DNA from: Chryseobacterium gwangjuense
GTDB taxonomy: Bacteria; Bacteroidota; Bacteroidia; Flavobacteriales; Weeksellaceae
Reading direction: 5' to 3'
Length of the DNA: 64,000 bases
NCBI RefSeq assembly: GCF_021311115.1
Contig: NZ_JAJTNP010000005.1
Location: 124,001 to 188,000 of the forward strand
Shown here: in pieces, positions 53,246-60,558 of the stretch
Numbering within the stretch: the first letter of the stretch is position 1
Layout of the letters: each line of letters opens with the position of its first letter
Notes under the pieces: model-generated
Database searches by the model: none
What the model saw: the letters and a program-made list of their open reading frames with translations, nothing else
What the model was told of the DNA's origin: nothing
Made by a program: the position numbers and the translations under genes

Positions 53246-53737
53246 ATGATAACGGTAAAAACTCATATCACTTTTAAAGATTTCTTGATTTTTAATATTA
53301 AAAATTCTTTAAGCAGACTTATTATTTTTCCATTGCTGGTTTTGTTGTTTTTTATCTTGAAACAATTCATGGATGGCAGTTCGGAAAGGGATATTTTGCA
53401 GTCGGCTTCTATGTGGTTTGCCATTTTATTTTTATTTATTGTTATTCGATCTTTTTTCCGCCTAAGGTTTGCTTTTCATTCGAATAAAAAAATTCAGGAA
53501 AGTATTTCTTACACATTCACTCATGAAAAAATTCGCACAGAAGGCGAAACTTTTGACAGCGAGTTTATATGGAGCACAGTTTATAAAGTAAAGGAAAACA
53601 AAGATTGGTTTTTAATTTATCAAAGTGCCCAAACCATGAATATGGTTCCGAAAAAATATTTTACACAGGATCAAATTTCAGAGCTTAGAACGATTATTAG
53701 AAGTAATCATGTAAAAGCAAAACTTAGAAATGATTAA
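53246..53737 (+). CDS. YcxB-like membrane protein
   Basis: A 163-residue protein with two N-terminal transmembrane helices (LSRLIIFPLLVLLFFILKQF and SMWFAILFLFIVIRSFF) and a C-terminal soluble domain with ISYTFTHEKIRTEGETFDSEFIWSTVYKVKENKDWFLIYQSAQTMNMVPKKYF, the recognisable YcxB layout. Function not known. It starts 6 bp after mutS2 stops and is very likely in its operon. Confidence 0.82.
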   Translation: MITVKTHITFKDFLIFNIKNSLSRLIIFPLLVLLFFILKQFMDGSSERDILQSASMWFAILFLFIVIRSFFRLRFAFHSNKKIQESISYTFTHEKIRTEGETFDSEFIWSTVYKVKENKDWFLIYQSAQTMNMVPKKYFTQDQISELRTIIRSNHVKAKLRND

Positions 53738-53772
53738 AAAAAGAGAGCGCCTAAACCGACGCTCTCTTTTTT
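53737..53772. terminator. terminator between YcxB-like gene and T9SS protein gene
   Basis: A 13-bp stem (AAAAAAGAGAGCG, 53737-53749, with its complement beginning 53760) with A/T runs on both sides, between convergent genes. Confidence 0.85.
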
Positions 53773-54844
53773 ATTTTTTGATGAATTTTAATTTTACAGA
53801 ATTTTCTTTTTCCTTTATCTGAATAAAATAAACTCCTTTTATTAAATGACTTACATTTACCGTTTTGTTTTTAGTTCTTCCTTCATTTACTAGTTGTCCG
53901 GCTACATTATACATTTCAAAGTCAACATCCGCTGAAAGGTTCGAAAAGTGTAGGAGATCAGCAACAGGATTAGGAAAAATTGCAGTTTCACTTTTACTTA
54001 CCATATCATCAGTTCCTAATTCGCTCCCTTTTGAAAAATAAACTGCATAATCTTCCACTTCACCGCTACTGAAGTTGCCACAAGCACTATTGATTGGTAT
54101 TTGTGAATTGATCACTCTCATCACAACAGAACATTGTATATCAGAAATTACAGACCCTGGAACATTAAAAGGAATGGCTTGACAGCATATCGGAGTATTA
54201 ACATCCACAATCACCTCCTGAGTTTCAAACAGTCCGTTTCCGTTAAAATCTATCCAGGCTTTTACATAACTATGATGGAATGAATTTAAAGAATTATATC
54301 CTGTCGTAAAGTTAAAATAATTATTTAGAGATCCTGAAAGAAGCGTAATCTTTCGAAGAGGATCATTTCTGTAATTTGAATAAGTTGATGCTCCGGAACT
54401 GCTTGTCATCATCGGAAAACCTCCTTGAGAAGGTACTACCTGAACTTTAAGCAACCAACCTCCACTAGCCTGCGAAGACGATGTGCAATAAGTGGGTTGT
54501 GTGGTAAAAAAAATGGATTCGGAAGTATCTCCTGTGAGATTTTCCATTACCTGTACCTCATATGTTGTACAAGCAGACAAAGCCGTAATTCCTTGTGCAT
54601 TCAGATTGAAAACCGGAAAAAGCATCCACGTAACGGTTCCCTGTTCTCTTATTTTAATAGTAAACTGTGTAGAACCCGGTATTGCGTTCCAAGAAATTTG
54701 AGCGGAGCTGAATGTTATATTACTTGCAGCCACATTGGTTGGAATTGTCAATATATTCGTTTCATTCGAATCACTTTTCAGACTGTTACCGAAAATATGG
54801 AGAAATGAAAAAAACAACATGAATAGTAATAGATTTTTTTTCAT
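53771..54844 (-). CDS. T9SS-exported protein with FnIII and GEVED domains
   Basis: A 357-residue secreted protein. Signal peptide (ending LHIFGN), then a fibronectin type III-like domain (PTNVAASNITFSSAQISWNAIPGSTQFTIKIRE, about 35-115), then a GEVED domain (HSYVKAWIDFNGNGLFETQEVIVD ... ACGNFSSGEVEDYAVYF, about 190-275), and a type A T9SS C-terminal domain (AIFPNPVADLLHFSNL...KGVYFIQIKEKENS). GEVED domains are common in Bacteroidota surface and adhesive proteins. Function otherwise unknown. Confidence 0.9.
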   Translation of the reverse strand: MKKNLLLFMLFFSFLHIFGNSLKSDSNETNILTIPTNVAASNITFSSAQISWNAIPGSTQFTIKIREQGTVTWMLFPVFNLNAQGITALSACTTYEVQVMENLTGDTSESIFFTTQPTYCTSSSQASGGWLLKVQVVPSQGGFPMMTSSSGASTYSNYRNDPLRKITLLSGSLNNYFNFTTGYNSLNSFHHSYVKAWIDFNGNGLFETQEVIVDVNTPICCQAIPFNVPGSVISDIQCSVVMRVINSQIPINSACGNFSSGEVEDYAVYFSKGSELGTDDMVSKSETAIFPNPVADLLHFSNLSADVDFEMYNVAGQLVNEGRTKNKTVNVSHLIKGVYFIQIKEKENSVKLKFIKK

Positions 54845-54929
54845 ATTTAATAATTTATTTTATGTTACCCTTAGCTGTAATTGTTATTCATATAAAATTA
54901 ATATAAAAAATTAATACACAACATATATC

Positions 54930-56483
54930 TTATTTTTTGATGAACTTCTGCTTCTTATCTTTAATTTGAATAAAGTAAATTCCTTTCTGCAGAGCATTAA
55001 CATATACAGCAGATTGTGAAGTTTTTCCGGTCGTTACTTTTTGTCCGGTCACTGAGTAAATTTCATAGTTTTCATCAAATGAAAGTCCTGAAACAAGAAG
55101 CTTATCTGTTACAGGATTTGGATAGATACTAAAGTTTTCTAACTTGGTTTCATTCGTTGACAAAACTTCAGGCCCTAGTTTTACCACCCAAATATCGGGA
55201 TACGTTGGGATACCATAATGAAAAGAAACATCACCGTCGTTCGAATATGAAGATCCCATTATAATAAAGCCACCATCCGATGTCTGGCTCATAGACTGCC
55301 CAAAATCAGCTAAACTGCCTCCCATTGATTTTTGCCAGATCACATTTCCGCTAGTGTCAATTCTTACAATCCAAAAATTTGCTGAACCTGTAGGATTTCC
55401 GGCTGCATCTCCGTCATCTGATGAAGAATATCCTGCAAATACATATCCTCCATTTGGTATTTCCTTAATGAAACAGGTAACATCGTTACCTGTTCCTCCT
55501 TTAGATTTCTTCCATATAATATTCCCATTTCCATCCAACTTGATTAGCCATGCATCATTAGTATACAAACTCCCATAATGATCATGTACAAGACCGTTGC
55601 CCGATCTTGAAAATCCGGCAACCATATATCCTCCATCTGACGTTTGTATTACAGATTGTGCACTATCTGTGCCACTCCCTCCAAAAGTTTTCTGCCATTG
55701 TAAATTCCCAGCACTATCTAGTTTTAATACCCAATAGTCATATTCACCATAAAGTTGCGTTACATCACCACTATTAGAATCTGTAGCTCCTGCAACAATA
55801 TATCCGCCATCAGAGGTTTGTTTGGCATCAAAAGCTACTTCTGAATTATACCCTCCGAATGATTTTTGCCATTGGATATTGCCTGTGCTATTAATTTTTA
55901 CAATCCAGAGATCAGTATTATTATAAGGTAAATGACCAATAGCATCCCCATCTGTCGATGATGATTGACCTGCTACGATATAGCCTCCATCCGAAGTTTG
56001 CCGGATTGAATACGCTATATCTTCACTATTTCCTCCAATTGCTTTTTGCCATTGAATATTACCATTAGTACTTAGCTTAACAACCCAAAAATCAGAATAA
56101 ACACTCCCATGATATCCGGTCACATCACCGTCGTTGAAGGATTGAGTTCTTCCTGCAACAATATAACCACCATCCAAAGTTTGCTGTATAACATGAGGGT
56201 AATCATAGCCACTTCCTCCTAATGATTTCTGCCATTGGATGTTACCATTATTATCCAATTTCACCACCCAATAATCACCACCTCCGTGATTTCCTGTTAC
56301 ATTACCATCTGTTGAAGGAGAATAGCCGACTATAATAGAACCACCATCTGTAGTTTGACAAACTGAGGAACCTTCGTCCCAGTTACTTCCTCCAAGCGTC
56401 TTCTTCCATTGAATTGCAGGTGCAGTTTGTGCAGTCATTGAAAGGGAAAACATCAATGCTAAAAGGGAAATTATTCTTTTCAT
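54930..56483 (-). CDS. T9SS-exported repeat protein, seven tandem units
   Basis: A 517-residue secreted protein. After a signal peptide (ending SMTAQ) it has seven tandem units of about 55-60 residues, each with a W-Q-K-x-x-G-G start, a Q-T-x-D-G-G-Y-I/F-V-A-G core, D-G-D-V/A, and a W-V-V-K-L-D/N-x-x-G-N-I-Q-W end. The even number and W/G pattern suggest a seven-bladed beta-propeller, a delta-60 repeat-like arrangement. A type A T9SS C-terminal domain (about 445-517) ends with FIKK. Its ligand is unknown. Confidence 0.9.
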   Translation of the reverse strand: MKRIISLLALMFSLSMTAQTAPAIQWKKTLGGSNWDEGSSVCQTTDGGSIIVGYSPSTDGNVTGNHGGGDYWVVKLDNNGNIQWQKSLGGSGYDYPHVIQQTLDGGYIVAGRTQSFNDGDVTGYHGSVYSDFWVVKLSTNGNIQWQKAIGGNSEDIAYSIRQTSDGGYIVAGQSSSTDGDAIGHLPYNNTDLWIVKINSTGNIQWQKSFGGYNSEVAFDAKQTSDGGYIVAGATDSNSGDVTQLYGEYDYWVLKLDSAGNLQWQKTFGGSGTDSAQSVIQTSDGGYMVAGFSRSGNGLVHDHYGSLYTNDAWLIKLDGNGNIIWKKSKGGTGNDVTCFIKEIPNGGYVFAGYSSSDDGDAAGNPTGSANFWIVRIDTSGNVIWQKSMGGSLADFGQSMSQTSDGGFIIMGSSYSNDGDVSFHYGIPTYPDIWVVKLGPEVLSTNETKLENFSIYPNPVTDKLLVSGLSFDENYEIYSVTGQKVTTGKTSQSAVYVNALQKGIYFIQIKDKKQKFIKK

Positions 56484-56536
56484 TTTAATTAAGTTGTGGA
56501 AATTAGTTTTAAAAAGTTTTTTAATTAATCGAGTGT

Positions 56537-56544
56537 CAAAAATA
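56537..56544 (-). promoter_or_regulatory. -7 box TATTTTTG for the propeller-repeat gene
   Basis: Exact TAnnTTTG on the minus strand, 53 bp upstream of the ATG at 56483. Confidence 0.4.
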
Positions 56545-56644
56545 AGCCTTTTTTACATTATTACTAAAGACTTTGAAAAGGATCATGATCTGAGGTTGAT
56601 CATTTTTCAGTAAATTTCATTCAAAAGCGAGAGAATCTTATTTA

Positions 56645-56652
56645 TATATTTG
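56645..56652 (+). promoter_or_regulatory. -7 box TATATTTG for the small ABC gene pair
   Basis: Exact TAnnTTTG, 17 bp before the ATG at 56670. Confidence 0.6.
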
Positions 56653-56669
56653 GATCACAAAAATCAAGA

Positions 56670-56951
56670 ATGATAAGAAGCGTAAAGATTTTATGGATTT
56701 TCTATTTTAAATTATTAATCCCCACCGTTCTATTTTCTTTACTCATGAATACACAGCTTGGTTTTACCGTTGGTAATTTTGGATTATGTTTTCTTTTATT
56801 TTTACCTTCTTTTCATTTTTTGATTTATGAATTAAGATTAAAAGATGAATATTATTTTTATGCTAATTTTGGATTTTCAAGGCTATTCCTCTGGATTTTC
56901 ACTGCTATATTAAGTTTAATTATAAATATGAGTTGTCAATTTTATGAGTAA
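56670..56951 (+). CDS. small membrane protein, partner of an ABC ATPase
   Basis: A 93-residue protein with about three hydrophobic helices (IFYFKLLIPTVLFSLLMN, GNFGLCFLLFLPSFHFLIYEL, FSRLFLWIFTAILSLIINMSC). No family is recognised. It overlaps the following ABC ATPase gene by 8 bp, the layout of a very small permease or membrane anchor for it. Three helices are far fewer than a standard ABC permease half (six), so if it is the partner it would need to oligomerise or act with a separate permease. Confidence 0.72.
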   Translation: MIRSVKILWIFYFKLLIPTVLFSLLMNTQLGFTVGNFGLCFLLFLPSFHFLIYELRLKDEYYFYANFGFSRLFLWIFTAILSLIINMSCQFYE

Positions 56952-57606
56952 ATTACATGTAGACAGTCTCACAAAATCTTTTGATGGAAAAAACATCTTA
57001 AGAGACATTTATATTGGTTGCGAAACAGGAAAAATCGTTGGAATACTAGGAAGAAATGGGACTGGAAAGTCTACTTTACTCAAAGTAATTTTCGGAACCA
57101 TGAAAGGAGATTATCAATATGTAAGAGTTGATGATCAAGTTCTTCAAAATCAATGGGACAGAAAAGGTAAGATTGCCTATTTGCCTCAATATTTTTTCCT
57201 TCCAAAAGGTATTAAGGTTAAAAAATTAATCCCCATTTTCTGTAATGAGGAAAATTCAAAGAAACTTGCTGAATTGGATATTATTAAACCTTTCCTTAAT
57301 GAAACTTCAAAAAATCTTTCAGGTGGCGAAAGGAAAATTGTTGAAGCTTTATTGATTATTTTCTCCGGTTCAAAATTTATTTTGCTGGATGAGCCTTTCA
57401 ACGGATTGTCTCCAAAAATGACAACGGAAATGCAGAAACTTATCAAGGGACAATCAAAAGAGAAGGGAATAATTATTTCAGATCATCGTTATCAGGAAGT
57501 ACTAGATATTTCGGATGAAATTTACCTTCTTTCAAATTCTTATTTAAGACCTATTAAAGATTTAAAAGAATTGCAACATTATAATTATCTGCCGAAAAGT
57601 ATTTAA
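56944..57606 (+). CDS. ABC-type ATPase, stand-alone
   Basis: A 220-residue nucleotide-binding domain. Walker A GRNGTGKS (36-43), Q-loop Q82 in YLPQYFFLP, signature LSGGE (125-129), Walker B FILLDE (145-150) and H-loop His181 in ISDHRYQEV, all in order, so ATP hydrolysis should be intact. No standard permease is nearby, only the overlapping 93-residue membrane protein. It resembles the ATPases of two-component Bacteroidota ABC systems of unknown substrate, and the GxxxG and AT-rich codon use fit the local genome. Confidence 0.92.
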   Translation: MSKLHVDSLTKSFDGKNILRDIYIGCETGKIVGILGRNGTGKSTLLKVIFGTMKGDYQYVRVDDQVLQNQWDRKGKIAYLPQYFFLPKGIKVKKLIPIFCNEENSKKLAELDIIKPFLNETSKNLSGGERKIVEALLIIFSGSKFILLDEPFNGLSPKMTTEMQKLIKGQSKEKGIIISDHRYQEVLDISDEIYLLSNSYLRPIKDLKELQHYNYLPKSI

Positions 57607-57618
57607 GTATTTAATTTA

Positions 57619-57626
57619 TATATTTG
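57619..57626 (+). promoter_or_regulatory. -7 box TATATTTG for the gene at 57648
   Basis: Exact TAnnTTTG; it overlaps the frame's TTG at 57624, so the ATG at 57648 is the start. Confidence 0.5.
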
Positions 57627-57647
57627 AACTATCAAAAAAATTTTAAG

Positions 57648-58445
57648 ATGATTTCCGTGAATAAAGCATTGTATCTATCTATTTTTAGTCTTTTTTCTAT
57701 GGCTTTTGTGAATGCACAAAACAAAATTCCTTTTGGGGTGGTAAAAGCAGAAGAAGGCTATGCAATGGTGCGTGTTCATAAAGATGATTATCGAAAAATC
57801 GTTGATAAAATCCGCATGAAAACAGGTGATGTGTTTGTCTATGTAAAACCTGCACCGGGTGAAACAGAATGGATATGGATCAAATATCCTGAAAAAGATG
57901 ATACGGACAAACCTTTCGTAAGATACGACAGCATTACAAAGGAAGGAATGGTCAATAAAAACCGTGTTGTTTTTGTGGATCAATTGCCTAAATTCACTCC
58001 TTCTAAGTCTAAAAACGGAAAATCTCTAATTTTCACTGACGATACAAATCCTAAAATACCAGGAAATCAGAGAAGCAAAGTCATTATTGACATTTATCCT
58101 TCTTATGCCCATATTAAGAAACAGGAAAAAGATGCGGAAGGAAATATCATTAAAATTGACAAACAAAAAACCTGGGGAATCGGTAAAGAGCTTCCTGAAG
58201 GAATGACCGAAATAAAATCTATCCGAGTACAACAACCGGGAAGAGGCTCTGTTTTTGTAAGGGATGCCATAAAAAATTTGTTTCAACCTACCATGGACTT
58301 TGATAATGTAGGGGTTACCGCTTTAGATCAGGATCACATCTTCTTATATATGATCAACGGTTCCGGAGAAAACAGATATGTCACATTCTGGTCCATCAAG
58401 CAAGGATCAGCCATAAGCCAGATTATTTATAAAAACCCGGAATAA
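57648..58445 (+). CDS. exported hypothetical protein
   Basis: A 265-residue protein with a signal peptide (MISVNKALYLSIFSLFSMAFVNAQ) and a mature part without a family I can name. Segments VVKAEEGYAMVRVHKDDYRKIVDKIRMKTGDVFVYVKPAPGETEWIWIKYPEKD suggest an N-terminal beta-rich module with an SH3-like feel; the C-terminal part is mixed and ends in FWSIKQGSAISQIIYKNPE. It stands immediately before the cobalamin riboswitch but has its own promoter and is not regulated by it. Confidence 0.7.
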   Translation: MISVNKALYLSIFSLFSMAFVNAQNKIPFGVVKAEEGYAMVRVHKDDYRKIVDKIRMKTGDVFVYVKPAPGETEWIWIKYPEKDDTDKPFVRYDSITKEGMVNKNRVVFVDQLPKFTPSKSKNGKSLIFTDDTNPKIPGNQRSKVIIDIYPSYAHIKKQEKDAEGNIIKIDKQKTWGIGKELPEGMTEIKSIRVQQPGRGSVFVRDAIKNLFQPTMDFDNVGVTALDQDHIFLYMINGSGENRYVTFWSIKQGSAISQIIYKNPE

Positions 58446-58460
58446 TCTCCTAAATATTCT

Positions 58461-58468
58461 TATTTTTG
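58461..58468 (+). promoter_or_regulatory. -7 box TATTTTTG in front of the cobalamin riboswitch
   Basis: Exact TAnnTTTG about 32 bp upstream of the riboswitch fold; the most likely start of the riboswitch transcript. Confidence 0.5.
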
Positions 58469-58499
58469 TCCCGAAAAAGTTTTACAACTTTATTCATCA

Positions 58500-58655
58500 T
58501 AGAAATTGGTTCTGCTTAACCGCTGATTAAAAGGGAATCGTGTGAAAATCACGGACTGTCGCGCAACTGTAAGTAACTAAAGTCTTTATTAAAAAATCCA
58601 CTGTGCAAAAGCATGGGAAGGAAATAGAGATGTTACAAGTCAGGAGACCTGCCTT
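58500..58655 (+). ncRNA. cobalamin (B12) riboswitch
   Basis: A cis-acting RNA that binds adenosyl- or other cobalamin and controls the gene after it. Recognisable parts: GGGAATCGTGTGAAAATCACGGACTGTCGCGCAACTGTAA around 58533-58572, CCACTGT near 58598, GGGAAGG near 58615, and the conserved B12-box sequence ending AGGAGACCTGCC at about 58632-58653. All consensus landmarks are present in order, so the aptamer looks functional. The first good gene after it is an acyl-CoA thioesterase 130 bp downstream. Confidence 0.92.
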
Positions 58656-58699
58656 TTCTTTAAACAAAAAACTTTCGCGATCTGAAGTTTATTGATCTG

Positions 58700-58771
58700 A
58701 TGGATTTTAACAGGAATACCTTATGTTCCTGCTATTCTTCTGTTATTTTAATCTATTTCATCTCGCTTTAA
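58700..58771 (+). CDS. 23-codon open frame between riboswitch and thioesterase gene
   Basis: ATG at 58700 opens MDFNRNTLCSCYSSVILIYFISL with a stop at 58769-58771. It has a hydrophobic end and two Cys. It could be a leader peptide or the decayed start of a former gene after the riboswitch; I cannot show that it is translated. A short hairpin (AGGAA...TTCCT) lies inside it. Confidence 0.25.
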   Translation: MDFNRNTLCSCYSSVILIYFISL

Positions 58772-58784
58772 TTAATAATGAAAT

Positions 58785-59168
58785 ATGACTACAGAAGAAA
58801 GAATTGAAGCATCGGAGACCAGAATTTTCAAAGCAGTTTTCCCCAACACAACCAATCATTACGATACACTTTTCGGAGGTACAGCGATGCAACTCATGGA
58901 TGAAGTGGCTTTTATTGCGGCTACACGATTTGCAAGAAAACGTGTGGTAACGGTAAGCAGTGATAAAATTGATTTTAAAAGATCTATTCCTGCAGGAACC
59001 ATCGTAGAACTCATCGGCAAAGTTTCTCATGTCGGAAAAACAAGTATGAAAGTAAATGTTGAAATCTATACGGAACAAATGTATTCTTACGAGAGAGAAA
59101 GAGCTATCGTAGGAGATTTTACTTTTGTAGCCATTGATGAGTTTAAGAAACCAATCTCAATACTATAA
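58785..59168 (+). CDS. acyl-CoA thioesterase (hotdog fold, YciA-like)
   Basis: A 127-residue thioesterase that releases CoA from acyl-CoA. N-terminal ANHYDTLFGGTAMQLMDEVAFIAATRFARKRVVTVSSDKIDFKRSIPAG contains the family Asn and Asp36/Glu37 region and the loop for CoA binding; VGKVSHVGKTSMKVNVEIYTEQMYSYERERAIVGDFTFVAID follows. The cytosolic acyl-CoA thioester hydrolase type fits best. It is the first gene after a cobalamin riboswitch, an unusual pairing, and ends at twin GC-rich hairpins. Confidence 0.9.
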   Translation: MTTEERIEASETRIFKAVFPNTTNHYDTLFGGTAMQLMDEVAFIAATRFARKRVVTVSSDKIDFKRSIPAGTIVELIGKVSHVGKTSMKVNVEIYTEQMYSYERERAIVGDFTFVAIDEFKKPISIL

Positions 59169-59173
59169 AAAGG

Positions 59174-59198
59174 TTCCGGCGACCTTCGGTCGCCGGAA
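59174..59198. terminator. GC-rich hairpin 1 (minus-strand exit)
   Basis: TTCCGGCGACC (174-184) and GGTCGCCGGAA (188-198) with a TTC loop. On the minus strand it is followed by CCTTTTT, so it can terminate the HD-domain gene arriving from the right. Confidence 0.75.
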
Positions 59199-59227
59199 TT
59201 CTCTATTTTCAAAGTTTAATTAGATGG

Positions 59228-59256
59228 TTTCGGCGGGCTTTGCCCGCCGAAATTTT
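59228..59256. terminator. GC-rich hairpin 2 (plus-strand exit)
   Basis: TTTCGGCGGGC (228-238) and GCCCGCCGAAA (242-252) with a TTT loop, then TTTTT on the plus strand, so it can terminate the thioesterase gene. Both hairpins have 11-bp stems and 3-nt loops. Confidence 0.75.
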
Positions 59257-59312
59257 TATTCTATTATGTTGATTACGAGACAACATTAATAAACATACAT
59301 TCTATATTATAA

Positions 59313-59903
59313 CTATTTCAAAACCTTTTCAGATTCAAGACTAAGATTCAACAAGTGATGAAAAGCTTCACCCATTTCATCAGAAGCCCTTACAATGGCA
59401 TTCTCCAGCATATTCCTGATTTGTTTTTCAGTAACTCCGGCTTCTGTCCAGCTTTTTCCTGAAGTATGAGAATTCAGAATAAAAGGCATAATTCTATCAA
59501 TGGCACAAGCAAAAATAGCATCCGGAGTTTTTTCTTCCTCAAATTCTAACCAAAGATTAAAAAATTCGGTTTTTAAAGGTTCATCTAAAATTCCGAAGAT
59601 TTTTTGAGCAGAAATTTTTTCCCTTTCAAATTTTCCAACCATCGCTGCTTCATCAAATAAAAATGTGTCTCCGGCCTCGATCTCTACCAAGTCATGAATA
59701 GAAAGCATTCTGATTACTCTTAGCAAATCAATATCAGTTCTGTTTTTTGCGTACGGGAAAAGAATTTGTGCCAAAATAATAATTTGCCAGGAATGTTCTG
59801 CTGTATTTTCTCTTCTGGAATCATCCGCATTATAATTTCTTCTCTGTACATTTTTTAAGGCATCCACCGCCAAAATAAAATCAATCTCCTTCTGTATTTT
59901 CAT
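59313..59903 (-). CDS. HD-domain hydrolase (YfbR/HDDC2-like)
   Basis: A 196-residue metal-dependent phosphohydrolase. His37 in ENTAEHSW, His70-Asp71 in SIHDLVEIEAGD and Asp in CAIDRIMPF make up the H...HD...D set, and the R/E-rich opening fits YfbR-type 5'-nucleotidases and human HDDC2. It would cleave 5'-deoxynucleoside monophosphates or related compounds; specificity unproven. It diverges from the PadR gene. Confidence 0.9.
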   Translation of the reverse strand: MKIQKEIDFILAVDALKNVQRRNYNADDSRRENTAEHSWQIIILAQILFPYAKNRTDIDLLRVIRMLSIHDLVEIEAGDTFLFDEAAMVGKFEREKISAQKIFGILDEPLKTEFFNLWLEFEEEKTPDAIFACAIDRIMPFILNSHTSGKSWTEAGVTEKQIRNMLENAIVRASDEMGEAFHHLLNLSLESEKVLK

Positions 59904-60104
59904 TCTTTATCTTCTTTATTGTATTCGTTTATTCGAATCAATTCATAGAATTTCATCAAAAAATTCTGATCTAAAAGTACGAAAATTTAAAATTTATGAG
60001 TCAAAATTGCACTTATCAAAATTACAACGGAAACCCAATTAAAAATTATTTAACTGATTTTCAATTATTTAAATTAAAAATAAAAATAATTTCACTACTT
60101 TGTA
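59904..60104. other. AT-rich intergenic part upstream of PadR
   Basis: Between the HD gene's start and the PadR promoter; very AT-rich with no good open frame or hairpin. It probably holds the promoter of the HD gene, but no exact TAnnTTTG was found on the minus strand. Confidence 0.45.
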
Positions 60105-60136
60105 TTGCATAATACCATTTTAATTATATATCTTTG
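60105..60136 (+). promoter_or_regulatory. PadR-PspC promoter (TTG-N21-TATCTTTG)
   Basis: TTG (60105-60107), 21 bp, TATCTTTG (60129-60136). The leader to the ATG at 60218 is about 75 nt; a CTAGCTAG palindrome lies in it (about 60162-60169), a weak operator candidate. Confidence 0.5.
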
Positions 60137-60217
60137 TAATGTAAAATCGAAATAGGATCATCTAGCTAGGTTCCGAACTTCGAAAATTATATAACTAATT
60201 AACAAAACTTATTAAAG

Positions 60218-60547
60218 ATGAATACTGAAAATACCAAAGCGCAAATGCGAAAAGGAATTCTGGAATTCTGTATTTTAAGTCTCATCAATCATCGTGAAAT
60301 GTATGTTTCCGACTTAATAGATGAGCTGAAAAAAGGAAAACTGGACGTAGTAGAAGGAACACTCTACCCACTTTTAACAAGATTAAAAAATGGCGAGTTC
60401 CTTTCATACAGATGGGAAGAATCTACCGGAGGACCACCTAGAAAATACTACCAGATTACAGAAAAAGGTAAATTATTTTTAGATGAACTTCAAAATACCT
60501 GGAACGAATTAACAGATTCCGTAAACCAAATCACTCAAACACATTAA
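60218..60547 (+). CDS. PadR-family transcriptional regulator
   Basis: A 109-residue winged-helix regulator: QMRKGILEFCILSLINHREMYVSDLIDELKKGKLDVVEGTLYPLLTRLKNGEFLSYRWEESTGGPPRKYYQITEKGKLFLDEL is a full PadR domain with the Tyr-rich wing. Such regulators of the short subclass often repress the adjacent operon. The PspC-domain gene begins 11 bp downstream, so this is probably its regulator and is co-transcribed. Confidence 0.93.
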   Translation: MNTENTKAQMRKGILEFCILSLINHREMYVSDLIDELKKGKLDVVEGTLYPLLTRLKNGEFLSYRWEESTGGPPRKYYQITEKGKLFLDELQNTWNELTDSVNQITQTH

Positions 60548-60558
60548 AAAACAAAGCT

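Noticed and set aside
52841-53266. Minus-strand 141-codon frame
   Set aside because: Antisense to the coiled-coil end of mutS2; Phe-rich composition is the mirror of Lys/Glu-rich codons.
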